Of a DNA stretch of 64,000 nt, positions 1 to 12,300 are shown piece by piece. The first letter of the stretch is position 1, and every line of letters starts with the position of its first letter. Origin of the DNA: Lethocerus indicus (Eukaryota > Arthropoda > Insecta > Hemiptera > Belostomatidae); NCBI GenBank assembly GCA_019843655.1, contig JACDQD010000006.1, forward strand, positions 9,726,034 through 9,790,033, written 5' to 3'. The notes under the pieces were generated by a model that was not told the origin of the DNA, did no database searches, and saw nothing but the letters and a program-made list of their open reading frames with translations. The translations under genes and the position numbers were made by a program.

Positions 1-8
1 GTACTTAC

Positions 9-50
9 TTCTTCACTTGTATTTACACCAGATTCACATTTAGATGCCAT
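9..50 (-). CDS. Possible first coding exon of a gene running off the left edge (partial)
   Basis: Read on the minus strand from 50 down, an ATG in a good initiation context (purine at -3, G at +4) opens 14 codons, MASKCESGVNTSEE. They end exactly at a strong donor, GAA followed by GTAAGTAC, at 8-1. The next exon lies outside the window, so the product cannot be named. The exon faces away from the phosphodiesterase gene, whose first ATG is about 390 bp away, so the two would share a promoter interval. The support is only a start context, a short open frame and a consensus donor. It could be chance. Confidence 0.35.
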
Positions 51-441
51 TTGGAATTCTTAATAGTCCTATAATCAACAATAATATTGATGATAGACAC
101 AAAACCTGGTGAATTTCCAACCACAAACTGTTACTAAGGTAAACAGTTTTGTGACTTGCAACACTATTGGATATTGATTATCATCTTACTTTTATAAAAG
201 ATTTATAATAAATATGTTTTTACTAACCAGAAGTGATTAAATGGAGGGGAATAAATAAATCAACAGTGGATACTTCAGATAATGATTTAATAATAATAGA
301 ATATTTATTAAATATAATTTGAATTTCTGGTATAATATCTAAATCAGCTGGTGTTCATATTTTATAATATAATTGCTAGTAATGCACTATATTTTTTATT
401 GCTGGTTCCACTTCCATAAATATATTATTTTCATTTAAAAA
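51..441. promoter_or_regulatory. AT-rich interval between divergent starts (5' UTRs and possible shared promoter)
   Basis: This AT-rich stretch separates the candidate minus-strand first exon from the first ATG of the phosphodiesterase. I see no long open frame. No TATA or initiator element stands out from the AT-rich background. The call as a bidirectional promoter is inferred from position alone. Confidence 0.3.
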
Positions 442-3400
442 ATGTCTCTTAATATTTCAAATAAATCTATTTTATTACATAATAAAAGACTTGAAAATGA
501 TATAACAGAAGAGGAAGAGGAAGACAAGGATCAAGTCAAAAGTGATGAGCACATTCCAAAGTCTGTGTATATGTGTTTGTTCATAACATAATAGCAATTA
601 TTTTTAAAACAATAAGTTCAGGGTTCTAAAATTGTTAAAGCCCTTTCTGATAGATTTATCATATAATTCAACACCTAATAAGTAAATATTTTTTATAGTT
701 CTGTTGCAGTTGGTATTCAAGTGAATGCAAGAAAGACAACGTTAGATATAGAATTTAGTGACCCTGGAAAATTAATGCTTTTGTACCACACTCTGTATGA
801 CACTTGTAGTTTAGAAATACAGAAAAAGATAAATTCTTATGTAAGAAAATATAATACTTACATATCAAAACTTATTTAATATCACCCCTACATTTCATTT
901 GAATTACACAGTAGTATATTAAACTCTTTTTAGAACCCATTTCTAGATTAATATTCTAATGGTAAATATTTTTCAAAAGCTTGAACATGTGACAAAATCA
1001 GATCTAAGCTTCCTTATCCAGAATCCTTGTTCAAAACATGATGCCTACATAACAGTATTAGGAAAAAAAGAGATTTACCCTGAAATTCGAATAAAGGTAA
1101 GATGTACTTAATATATTCATTACTGTTTAGACAATTTAATAAGTAAAATTAATATTAAAAAGTACTAGTGATTTCTATTGTTGCTCTAATATTAACATAG
1201 TTTCATACTGAAACCAAATTAATGATGATATGAAATTTTGTACTTAGTCTGCAGATATCATCATTGAAAGACCATACTCCACTGAGTTGCCAATAGTTTT
1301 CAATGAAGAGGAAATACCTGAATCATTGTTATCTAAAGTGAAAGAGATATTGTATAATGAACTCACACATGAATTTCATAAGTTGATGGTAATACCCATA
1401 ATACACCCAATCTCTCTTTCAGTTGTACTTATTGTTGGTTTGATAAATTTTCAAGAAGGACCAAACTGCAAGTATATTTGTGAAGGTTTGGTTCATGAAT
1501 GTTTTAGGTATGTTGATTATAAATATATTATTTTTCCTCAGGAACATTTAAATACACACATTACATTAAAAAATATATTTAGTTTAAGCCATAAAATAAA
1601 GCATGACTATTTATTTGGAATTATGTATAATATTTTGATTAATATTTGTGGTGAAAGCATAAATTATTATTGTAATGAAATTAATGAGTGATGAAATATT
1701 GTCTGTTGTATAATGCTAAAATTAGTTTGGGAAAATATTTTGTGTAATATATTTTTCATAGGTTCTGCCTTGGTACTGTACTTAATGCAAATTATTATGC
1801 AAAAGAAAAATTCTACCATGAGAAATGTAAGACATTGTTAGATGCAGTGAGGCAAATTTTCATGAATATTGGTATGTTTCATCTTTATTATTGGCAAGAA
1901 ATTGGCTAAATTAGTATCAAAGCATTAACATCCAATTATTGTTTGCAGAGAACACTCTGGGTGTTTTTGATGTTATTCGAGAAATGGCCTGTGAAATTGG
2001 AGGCAGTAAAAAATGCAATATATATTTAGCTGATGAGAATGGTTATTTAGTTTCTAATATCCTCCATTTTGGTACAAGTTTTGACATCAATAAGGGGGTA
2101 ACATTTAATACTAATGATACAATACTATTAAAATAATATTACCATTTATTCAAACTGCATAAATATGAGGAATTATAAAAGCAGAAGATGAATCTTTTGT
2201 GTTTATTACCAAAATTTTATTTGGACATTTTAAATTTTTCTTTTGAACATAATAATTCATGCAAAGAGACTATTAACTGCCTCCTTCCCTGGAACACTTG
2301 GTTTTAAATATATACATTATTTATTATTAATGTAGATGCTGAAAGAAATCCGCATACCATTTGGAGAAGGTATAGCTGGAGCTGTAGCTAAAACAGGCAG
2401 AATTTACAATTGTCATAATGTAGTCATTGAGCGAGAGTATGTTGATGTACTTGATAAGGCAGAAGAAATAACAGTCAAGTAATTGACCTTGTGATTTCCA
2501 TTTTGTATTGATGTTAGGAAATTAGTACTACCTTATAATTGCATAGTAGTATGTGTACATATTTATGGATCTATTTACCAGTGTTGTTCAATTGCAGAAA
2601 TGTTCTGGCTTTCCCTGTGGTTTATAATTTCAACTTAATTGCTGTTGTGGAACTTCAGAACAAATTATGTGGAGATTACTTTACGTATGAGGATGAGACT
2701 AATGTGACAGCATTAAGTGTATTTTTATGCCATGCTATTACTCAAGCTCTTACTCACAAAAGATTAATGGAAATTGAAAACCGAAGAGCTTTTGCAAACA
2801 AAATACTTTTGAGTCAGTTAAAAGTCTGTGTTTTTATCAGTATTTAAGTGTTAATGAGATATTTATCAGAAGTGGGTGGGAATATAAGTTACAATTCAGT
2901 AATACTGCATAATACAATTTTAGGGAAATATTGACTTGGAAATTGAAACTATTTTTATGTGTAGAGAAGATCATAATTATGAGGACTTGACCGATTTTAG
3001 GTTTCTGCCAAATACCATCAATGAAAACCATGTAATTTGTGTATGCTTGAAAATATTCAGAGAATCTGGAATGCTCATGAAATTTAGAATAAACATAAAA
3101 AAAATGATAGCGTAAGCTTCTGCAGTATTCTTATAATTCTTATATTCATATATAACAATAACTTACTTATATTACTGTTTTTCAAGAAGAATTTCATATG
3201 TTTCAGATTTTTAATAAATGTCTGTGGTGGTTATCACAGAGTCCCTGTACATAATTGGTATCATGCTTTTTCAACTTTTCATTTTGTTTTTTTGATCCTC
3301 AACAATTTATATTTAGTGGAAAACTACCATCTAACGTGAGTTCATTTGTTATTAATGTCACTTGAATTTAAAAATAAAATGTTACAATTCAGTATGTATT

Positions 3401-4963
3401 AAGAATAAAAAAATATCTTCTGGAAGGATAAAGTAAATTTGTTTCAAGGTTGATTGAAGCTTTTGCACTCTTGACTGCTGCTCTTTGTCATGATTTGGAT
3501 TACAAAGCTTCAAAGTCTCCATTCCAGGCTTCTGCTGGTTCTGTGCTAGCTAGTCTTTATAGCTCACCTGGATCTATGGCTCAAGTATGTTATCTTTTAC
3601 TTCAGAGAAACATATTCATAGTTCTGTCTGTCCTCTTTTTAATCTTCTCCTTACATTTATGACAGTTATAATGTAAATTAATCAAACACTAAGATGAGCA
3701 TGCATGAAATAAAGAATCATAAAACCAATAGACATTATGATTTCATAAAATAATTCTTCAATGAACATACTGTACTGTTCATAATAGTAAAGAATGACTG
3801 AGATTGTTTTAATTACATTTATCTATAATATATTTGAAATATATATTTGTATGTATTATTAACAGCAGTATCATGTGTCTCAAGCTTTGAGTTTATTGCA
3901 TGCTCAAGAATGTAACATTGCTGAAAATCTTGATGATGATGATTATGAAATATATATCAACTTAGTTACAAAAATGATATTAGGTATTTATAATTTAATA
4001 CAATTCTTCAATGCTCAATTAATCATATAGGCAATACTAATAATTATTTGCATACAAATGAAATAGATTTATTATTTTTTATGAAATTTTCTTATCACAC
4101 CATTATAATGCATAATAATATATAATTACCATTAAAATATATAATGGTAATACATAATGTATTAATAATTTGTCAAATTGTTTAAAGCTACTGACTTAGC
4201 TGAATTTGTAAGAAATTCACATTCATATGAAGAAATGGTTGAAACTAAATATGATAAAACTGATGTGGTTCATCGGCAAAATTTGCATTCTCTAATAATG
4301 ACTTGTGCTGATCTAAGTGATTATTCAAAAAATTGGGATCATTGCAAAGATACAGCTGTAAGTTTGATATATGTAATACATCACTAGATTTTCATAGAGA
4401 CTACTTTTATTTTAGGACAGAGTGATATAATAATGCAAATTAAACAACTTAGTTTAAAGAATTAAAGCAAGACCAGTAATACAAACATTTGCAATATAAT
4501 GAAAAGTTTGGAATTAATTATAAAGAAATAACACAACTGAAGATCAGAAGACTGACATTGCTAATTAATCATTTTAGGAAGCTACATTTCAAGACTTTTT
4601 TAGGATAGGAGAATGGCATCATGCAACTGGTGTATTTGAGCTTGATGAGTTAAAGCCAGTGCAGAATAAAATTCCTTACCTTCAAATACAATTCATGTCT
4701 GAGTTTGTCTTACCCTCCTTCAGGTATTCTACAGAATTTCAAGGAAATAACTTTTATGTAATTAACATAATAACATTTACAGTTCATAATAATAGTAATA
4801 GTTGTTTTTCTGATGCAGATATCTCACACACATTTTTCCAATACTAAACAATTGTTTGGAGAGGGTTAAAAAAAATATTGAAAATTGGCAGAAGATGAAA
4901 GAAATTTTAGAAAGTGGCAACATGGTTGCACATGGTGAAGATGACGAAGATGATGAATACTAG
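442..4963 (+). CDS. GAF-domain cyclic nucleotide phosphodiesterase (PDE5/6/11-like), divergent catalytic site
   Basis: Exons: 442-566, 699-840, 980-1096, 1248-1507, 1762-1871, 1949-2097, 2336-2478, 2598-2823, 2924-3111, 3207-3335, 3449-3584, 3866-3983, 4188-4357, 4578-4723, 4819-4963; about 767 aa, all phases closing. The first donor could instead be at 561. Known role of the family: hydrolysis of cAMP/cGMP, with GAF domains binding cyclic nucleotide or dimerising. A degenerate GAF-A (about residues 50-220) is followed by GAF-B (about 245-425), which keeps an NKFDE motif (N370, K371, F377, D381, E382). The catalytic domain has HNWYHA (502-507), HDLDY (544-548), Asp656 in ADLSDYSKNW and the purine-clamp Gln707. 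The metal ligands His506, His544, Asp545 and Asp656 are present. The usual HDxDH has Tyr548 in place of the last His, and the downstream HHF is YHV. The C-terminus is acidic (GEDDEDDEY) with no CaaX box. PDE11 is the nearest class by eye. Activity is uncertain. Confidence 0.9.
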
Positions 4964-5023
4964 TGTTTTACAAATTCAACAGTTAAAAAATTCAAACAAA
5001 TACATGGATAAAGCAAATACACG

Positions 5024-5029
5024 AATAAA
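5024..5029 (+). terminator. Putative poly(A) signal of the phosphodiesterase gene
   Basis: AATAAA lies 61 nt after the phosphodiesterase stop codon and about 200 nt before the first ATG of the next gene, a sensible place for 3'-end processing. Position and hexamer are the only support. Confidence 0.5.
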
Positions 5030-5230
5030 ATGGAGAGTCAGTATTTATTTATTATGAGAGAAATATTTGTTTTTAGAAGTTAAAAATTCATTCTTTTTTA
5101 TCTATATTTTTTATTTCTTCTACTTTTTATTCTATACCTATATTTTTATCTATTTTATCAAATCTGGAAGAAGATAAATCAACATCAAATAATTCGTGAT
5201 CAATGCTGGAGTACCTTCCGCAAAGTTTGT

Positions 5231-7520
5231 ATGCACTACTGTCAACCTTGCCTGTCAATAAAGCACTCGAGTTCGACCCTTGTTCACTACAATAAGAAGG
5301 CTAAAACCACTGGCCAAATTTATTGGGGGTCGGTAGTTCCCAACGATATGATGTCTTCTATTCTAAAATTGGCGAGGGTAGAAAGTTTCGAGGAAAAATC
5401 GAATGCAAGTAACGGCGGACTACGGATAGTGATGGTGTACGGCAAGCTCTTCGGCGTTACCGCGTTCCAAAATTTGACCGACCGCTCCGGACTCCGGTTC
5501 AGATGGCTCAGTCTGCACACACTCTGGCCGGTCGTCGTACATTTCGGCCTCGTGAACTGCCTCGATTCCCTTGCTGTTGAGAAAGACGAAAACCATTTGA
5601 AATACTGGATAAGACTTTACATGAGACACGGCGTCCAAGCGACTCTGGCGATATTCCTGATGTCCGCTCCGGCCGTGATAAAACTCTTAGCGGGGACTGA
5701 GGCTTTGAACAGAAGCTGTCGCAAAACAGTCAGACGCGAGACTCACCGACAGAAATCTTCGAAATGGTGTCTCGCATTGTTTTTATACAATACTGTTCAA
5801 TTCGTTGCGTATCTCGCATCGATTGCCTACTATTCTGGTACCGTGGACGTTCTGAAAGCTGCCGTTTACGTTATAATGCATCAGCCCGTGACTGTAGCCG
5901 TTTTTATTTATCTCAACTTTTGCTCCGAGCTCAGATACTTGTCGAGACTTTTGCGTCGAACTATTGCCGCTTCCTTGTTCGGCGGCAGAGCGACAGAATC
6001 AGGCAAACTGGAGGATATTCGCTCCAACTTCGTACAACTGACGGATTGTCTCGAACTTGTGAACTCTTCGTTCGGCCCTACGTTTCTATTCATTATATTT
6101 CTGACCGTGACGTGTGCACTCTCAAATTTGGCGTCTTTTATCTTAGGGAAGTCAACGGTCAACGTTATAATTTTGAATTTCGTTGTTTCGAACATCGTAT
6201 CGGTGGTGATTGTGGCTGTGGAAACCGAAAATATGATTCGAGAGGTAAATCATTTATTACCTAATCACTCAGTGATGAGATGGCCGAATTTTATGCGATA
6301 CCATGGGCAAAAGCCTGGAATTTGCCAAAAAGATTGGAATGACTACCGAAAGATAATATCCTTTCAATACTATAAACGTTTAATATCAAGTAAACCAGTA
6401 ATGATTTATAATAATACCTACATAAATATGTATTATCGTTGATTTTATTTATTTTATTTTTATGCAAAGCGTCCGCCGGGAAATAATAATGCTTGTATTT
6501 ACGTTACAGAGAAGAAATATATAATGCAATATGATTAATTTTTATTTCAGAACAAAAATATACTCGTAAAGCTATTCAAGTTGGTGATTTTTGAAAATGA
6601 CTCACAGTCGAAATCCAAGGTAAGCAACAATTAATGCATCACCTAGAACTTACTTAAAAATATATCAGGCAAATAAATAAACAAATAAAATTTAAAGTAA
6701 ATTTACAGGTCCTGATAGACCTATGTCGCAGGCAGCTTATAAATGCGAATCTCGCTACTAGTGATGGGTAGCAGATGCAATTTTCCTCAATTACAAATTT
6801 CGACTGACCAAACGAGTGCAGCTCACTAATCCCCGTATATTCATTATGATTGATGATAGATACATTAGATTAAGTACGGAATTATTGAAGGGATTGGAAT
6901 GATTACAAAAATAATTAAATTTAAGACTACAATAACTGATACTTTCTTTTAAGGTGATGTTGTTTTTGAATCAAATTAAATTTAGCCAGCGTGGCCTTTC
7001 ATGCTGTGGATTCTTCGACATTAATATGGAATTTCTAGGATCCGTAAGTTAAGCTTAATATATTAGCATAAAATACCGGTTTTGTGGTCTGCGAGGGGTT
7101 GGAATACCGTAAATTTCGTGTGTTTCTGTCTCCTCTTGCTGGTTTGGTCTTTTGCCAGACCGGTTTCAGTAGCGGTGTTAGTCACTTTTGTGTCAAAACA
7201 CCGCTACTGAAGATGGCGAGCAGCCGAAACAGGTCTAGCAAAAGACCAAACCAGCGAGAGGAAACAGAAACACACGAAATCTACTTAATATACTATATAT
7301 TGTAACGTTATTGTTAAAATATGTGATTGTTGTGATTTTATATTTTTATAATATTTTTACAAGTCATTATTTGACAATTCATTACTTTCCATTGGTGTAT
7401 AAATTTGACACATTTATATTAAATAATTTTTTTATTTTTCAGTTTTCGACTATAATTATAACTTACGTCATTGTAATCATGCAGTTCGAACCTTTCATTC
7501 GAAATTGGTTTAACAAGTAA
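5231..7520 (+). CDS. Insect gustatory receptor (7tm_7 family), cluster copy 1
   Basis: Exons: 5231-6244, 6551-6619, 6954-7043, 7443-7520; about 416 aa. If the tandem ATG at 5348 is used the protein is 39 residues shorter. Known role: ligand-gated seven-pass chemoreceptor channel in gustatory neurons, with inverted topology (N-terminus inside). Exon 1 carries the hydrophobic body and the N-terminal block LRFRWLSLHTLWP shared with copy 2. It ends at ENMIRE with a donor. The 23-codon, 30-codon and terminal exons are short and phase 0. The terminal exon holds the family signature TYhhhhhQF as TYVIVIMQF, and the 30-codon exon has CCGFFDIN. It starts only 268 bp after the phosphodiesterase stop, so its promoter must be compact or overlap that 3' UTR. 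Intron 3 holds a fold-back element. The subfamily (sugar, CO2, bitter) cannot be assigned by eye. Confidence 0.85.
7073..7286. mobile_element. Fold-back (long inverted repeat) element, copy A, in receptor 1 intron 3
   Basis: The two arms are reverse complements. The left arm runs from TTTCGTGTGTTTCTGTCTCC (about 7114) through TTTGGTCTTTTGCCAGACCGG. The right arm runs from AACACCGCTACTGAAGATGG through CAAAAGACCAAACCAGCGAG to ACACACGAAATCTAC. An outer block, GTCTGCGAGGGGTTGGAATA, matches the outer ends of copies B and D in reverse complement. There is no open frame of transposase type. This is the shortest copy with both arms, and its left arm lacks about 16 bp found in the others. It begins 29 bp after the exon 3 donor. 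Confidence 0.8.
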
Positions 7521-9305
7521 AGATTATTAGCAGGAGATCCAGCTGGGTGAATTTAATATCGAATACTTCCGGAATTTAATATGTCTAAAAATATACATAT
7601 ACAAGAGATCTTACACCGCGTCTTTATTTTTTCCTTGACTTCTACACATATCTAATATATTACGTTGACATTCAGGTATTCAATAAAGAATAGTTTATTT
7701 AAAATACAAAGAAAAAGCCTTCAGAGTTGAAGACAAACGAAACGAGAGAAACGAAAGGAGTACGAAACGTTTGTCACGTGGTGGGACTTCGGAATTAGTA
7801 CGATCATATTAAAAGCAGTTACAATGGATTGCTCTCCGTGTTTGTGGTGAAAGACGTGGTGAGGGTTCCCTCTCGTGTTATAATATCCAAAACTGACGAT
7901 TAGAGTGTTCAACGGCGTTGAACAGCGCTCTCTGCTTGTCAGACCGAAACCATCATTTGGCACAGGAAGTGGAGGAAGCGTCCGTCACATGTACTAAACG
8001 TGGGGAAATGCCAAACCGATTTTATAGCAAAGTAAATTACGCAGTTAACTTCAAAATCATTCATTTAGCGAGTTATTTATTTTATTCCTAGTGTTCAACA
8101 CCAGAATGGCATAATATGTATTGTTTTTGCTTCGTACAATGTAGTAAGGGTAAAAATAATGTACATCTAGATTCCCCATTGTATTAATGTTTAACTGTAA
8201 AAACAGATTTACATTATTTAAGCAGAATACTAATCATATAATGGTGATTATTGATGTTGCCAACAAATTTTCAATGTTAGAATAAACATTATTTTAACTG
8301 TAACTACTAATTCGATAAACAGTTGAATAATATTGAGATTACCTACGTAATTATTAAGTCGATTTATTGTGATGACAAATTATGACATACTTCATGAGAA
8401 ATTCCATTAAAAATGTATATTGCGCGTTAAACATTCGATAGCTTCGTAATAGAACATACATTTTTTTGTGTGTACTATTTCTTGTCTTATTTCATTGGGA
8501 CATAATCTTTATTATACCATTTAATGGTTTTAGTATATAATTTAGCCGGTATTGAAATTAGATGTGTTGAAGTGACGTGAATTCTTCTTCTGAGCAAATT
8601 CGAATTAATTTTCCGGTTGGCCGAGTAACTGAACTACCTTTGAGGTCAACCGTCATAACTCTGTGTTAATACGGACAAACACAGCGTAGAATATGCCCAA
8701 CCCTCATCCTGACTTATTTATATTAATTTTGCGGAATCGGATCGAGAAAATAATAGACTACGTTTGTACAAGATGGATCGAAATTGACTATCTTCCTCTG
8801 GCTGAGACCTTTTACTCGGAAGGCGCATAGTTCATATTTCCCGTATCAAGACTGAGTTCGATACAGACCCCGTACTGGCGAACGATTTCCCTTCCAATAT
8901 TTTCCTTTCACCGAATATCCAGTGACAGAAGGTGAAACGGAACGTAGATGCCCTTGCACCTCAGCGGCGAACAGCGGAATATTTTCTAAAATAACCGTAG
9001 TTTCGAACACAGCCTATTTTCTGTTAATATAAAGAACAAAAATGTGGGAAAACAGTTATTCCAGAGTCCTACCGCGCACAAATGAATATTTTACTATATA
9101 CTAGGATAAAAAACGACAGATATTCTCGACGGTATTCTTATACGGGACTAAGTTTCATTCGTTTCAATGCCGGTTGTTCATTCGCAGTTCCTTCGACAAA
9201 AGTACACATCAATTAAAGTCGCTTCATTAAGTTATCGATTATGAGTCGGGCCTATGCCTCTTAGTCAGTTTCGGGACTCGCGTCTGTCCGGGGACAAGCT
9301 CAGGA
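7521..9305. other. Intergenic spacer between receptor genes 1 and 2
   Basis: About 1.8 kb, AT-rich. It holds the candidate 3' end of receptor 1 and, next to 9306, the presumed promoter and 5' UTR of receptor 2. I see no coding exon, RNA gene or clear repeat. Confidence 0.5.
7682..7687 (+). terminator. Putative poly(A) signal of receptor 1
   Basis: AATAAA lies about 160 nt downstream of the receptor 1 stop codon. This is a positional call only. Confidence 0.4.
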
Positions 9306-12300
9306 ATGCTATCTAAGAATAAGGTCTCGATTTACACTGGCGAGTTACAACACCCTCCGGTATTTCCCGTCGGAAGGAAGATAGCCTTCGAGGAGGAGGT
9401 TTGGAAGGGAAGAGCGGAGATAATGAGGGCGTTCGTTCCGATGGCTGTGTGGGGTAAGGCGATGGGTGTGGTGCCCCTGGGTAAGCTGAGCTGCGGCCGG
9501 CCCAGGGGGCTCACCTTCGCCTGGCTCAGTCTGCACACCCTCTGGCCTATCCTGTTGCAAGCTGTCAGCTTCGCGGTCCAGCTCTCGAGCGCACAACGAG
9601 GACTGACGGACGGAAGGAAGAGCGATCTGGTACACTTGGCCGCCATCGCCTCCGCCACCTTTTTCTCCCTGCGGGCCCACTCGAAGATACCCCGTCTCCT
9701 GTCCCGGATAGAGGGTTTCGACCGTAGCGTCCGCTGGAGGCTGGGCCCCGACTTGACGGGCGCCCGGTCCGGCCGGTGGCTGCCCAAGATATTGGCCCTC
9801 AACTGCTGCCTCTTCCTCACCGCCTGTATCACTCTCGACAGCAGGAGCGCCACAGAAGTGGCCTACGTCACGACTTCGCTGTTCCTCCAGCAACCGTTCA
9901 CCTACAATCTGTTTTTGTACGCGATGCTCTGCGATGAGTTGCGTCTGAGGTTCGGGCGTCTCGGCCGGGCCTGGGAGATCGGGTTCGGGCATAAGGCGGC
10001 CCACCTCAGGGTCCCACTCCTCGCCGAAATCCGCCGACTCCATCTCCGACTCCTATCCACAGTCGCCGCTCTCAGGGACCTCTTCGGTTCACTCCTATTT
10101 GTCATTTTGTTGTTTTACGTTTTTCTCATTCTTAAGAGTATACTGCTTTCGATTATCACCGGCCAGACGACGAGAGTGATACTGACGCTAGAGTATTTTG
10201 TAGTTTGTGTATATTTGATAAGAGGGATAGCTTACCGGACGGAGAATATGATAAATGAAGTAAGCACCCGTCAGAAGCTAGTCTAATTCGATTTCTAAAT
10301 GGCAATTTTCTGATTGCGCACACCTATTTGTTCCCGAGTTAGCTTCGGCGTCATCCTTTGTAGCATTAGTGGAGCACTGTAATTGTATGAGTTAACTCAG
10401 CATGCGTTCTTTTGACATTTTTTACTGTGGTGCTTTTGGGTTTCTCGGAAATTAAAACCGGACAACCGCACACAACATCTTCAACTGATAATTGAGCTTT
10501 AAAAATAAGGGAAAATAAAATAAATTGATTTTAGAATCAATCCGTGTATTGCTCATTTCCTTGTTTATACATGTACATTTATTTCGTTCACATATAGCTC
10601 TTGAAATATATACAAGGTCAATACACCGTGTGACTAATGTCATTCGTTTGTGGGAGGTGATATGCAAAGAGCGCTGCGGGCAGCTAGAAATTATCCGATA
10701 CACTTATCGAAACATTCTATGTCGTTCATTATATTGTTAAAAGGTGTATATTTATTTTGTGATTTTCACCCGCCCGTGAATTTACATTTCATTTGATTGG
10801 ATCAAATCAGACTAAAACAATTTATTCCTATTAACATTGTTATAACAGAATACATCTTTAGATGTCGTGTGTTTCTGTCTCTGCTTGCTAGTTTGGTCTT
10901 TTGTTAGACCGGTTTCGGCTGCTCGCCATCTTCATTAGCGGTGTTAGTCACTTTGGATGTTTTTTGGGCATCCTCACTGCACTGTCACTTTCACTTGTAC
11001 TGTGGTGGTTGTCTGTTTGTCGTGTGTATATACAAACAGTAACAGTGCAGTGAGGATCCCTCCCAACCCAAATAAGACAAACATCCCAAAAACCAAAATA
11101 ACAAGACACATATATATATACGCACGACAAAAAGACAACCACCAAAGTACATGTGACAGTGACAATGCAGCGAGGATGCCCAAAAAAACATCCAAAGTGC
11201 CAAAATGACCAACACCGCTTCTGAAGATGGCGAACGGCTGAAACCGGTCTAACAAAAGATCAAACCAGCGAGAGGAGACATAAAAACACGAAATCTACGG
11301 TATTCCAACCCCTTGCAGACAACAAAACGGGTACTCTAAACTATATATCTTTCTTTTACAGAGCAAAGGAACAATGAAGAATACATTCGTACTACCGACC
11401 GCACATTTCGACAGTCAGTCGAAAGCTGAGGTAAGCAATTCTCCGTCCTGAAAGTTTGTATTTGGAAAGTGCACGAAATGAAACGTTAAAAGAATTTAAA
11501 TAATAAATAATTCCGATAATTTAATTCCAAATACTTCTAGCGGGAGCGTAGAAAAGTGCAGTTACAGTGAAGATGTTATAACCACGTTTATAATTGCTAA
11601 AAAGCCCCCAAACATGGTTAGAAACGCTAAAAAGGCTAAAAATACAGTAATAAAATAAATATTTAATTATTGTAATTAATATTACTATCGTTCATTTGCT
11701 GTTGATTGTCTTTTTTTACCGACTATTTAGTATTAGAATATAATCAATACGGCCAGGGATATGTTTATCTTTTTGAGCACTGTACAGCTAACAGTTTACT
11801 TTTTCAGGTGTTCCTGTTCGTGCAACAGCTGCGATTTAACATCGAGACTGTTTCATGCCTGGGTTTGTTCAGCGTCAACATGCAACTTCTCGGAGCGGTG
11901 AGCTTCCGGCGCAATTCATTTTACCGCTCTGCCAAATAAATAAATATGCGCATATTTCAAAAATACTGTTATCAAACACGGCAGTAACGTCGGACCGCTG
12001 ACAATTAAACCGTGTCGGAACAGCCGGCAAATTTATACCTCCATCTATTATTATCGCATTCCGTAAATAGTCGTTTTACGCTTTTAAAGACCGGTCTAAA
12101 ACATAAGTTTAGGTCGGTTTTCGATGAAAGTGAAGCCGTGTCAGTTTTATTTCTGGCCTTCCAATTCACTGAAGGGGGGTACGGGATGACGCGCTAGACG
12201 GGAAGTGCTTATCTGGTTGGGTCAAACTATCTCTCATAGAGGGCCCGGTTGTTGTCGGGTCGCCGGGAACAAGGCGGCCTCCTTCACGGAGCCGACACAC

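Noticed and set aside
5320..6264. Open frames in other phases over receptor 1 exon 1
   Set aside because: The receptor frame is supported by family motifs and splice phase; the others have none.
9332..10105. Long minus-strand frames (up to 232 codons) opposite receptor 2 exon 1
   Set aside because: Antisense shadows of a GC-rich exon; no domain, and the plus-strand frame continues through spliced exons.
10948..11255. Several 65-93-codon frames inside fold-back copy B, and similar ones at 55461-55864
   Set aside because: They arise from the inverted arms and repeat between copies with frameshifts; no transposase motif.
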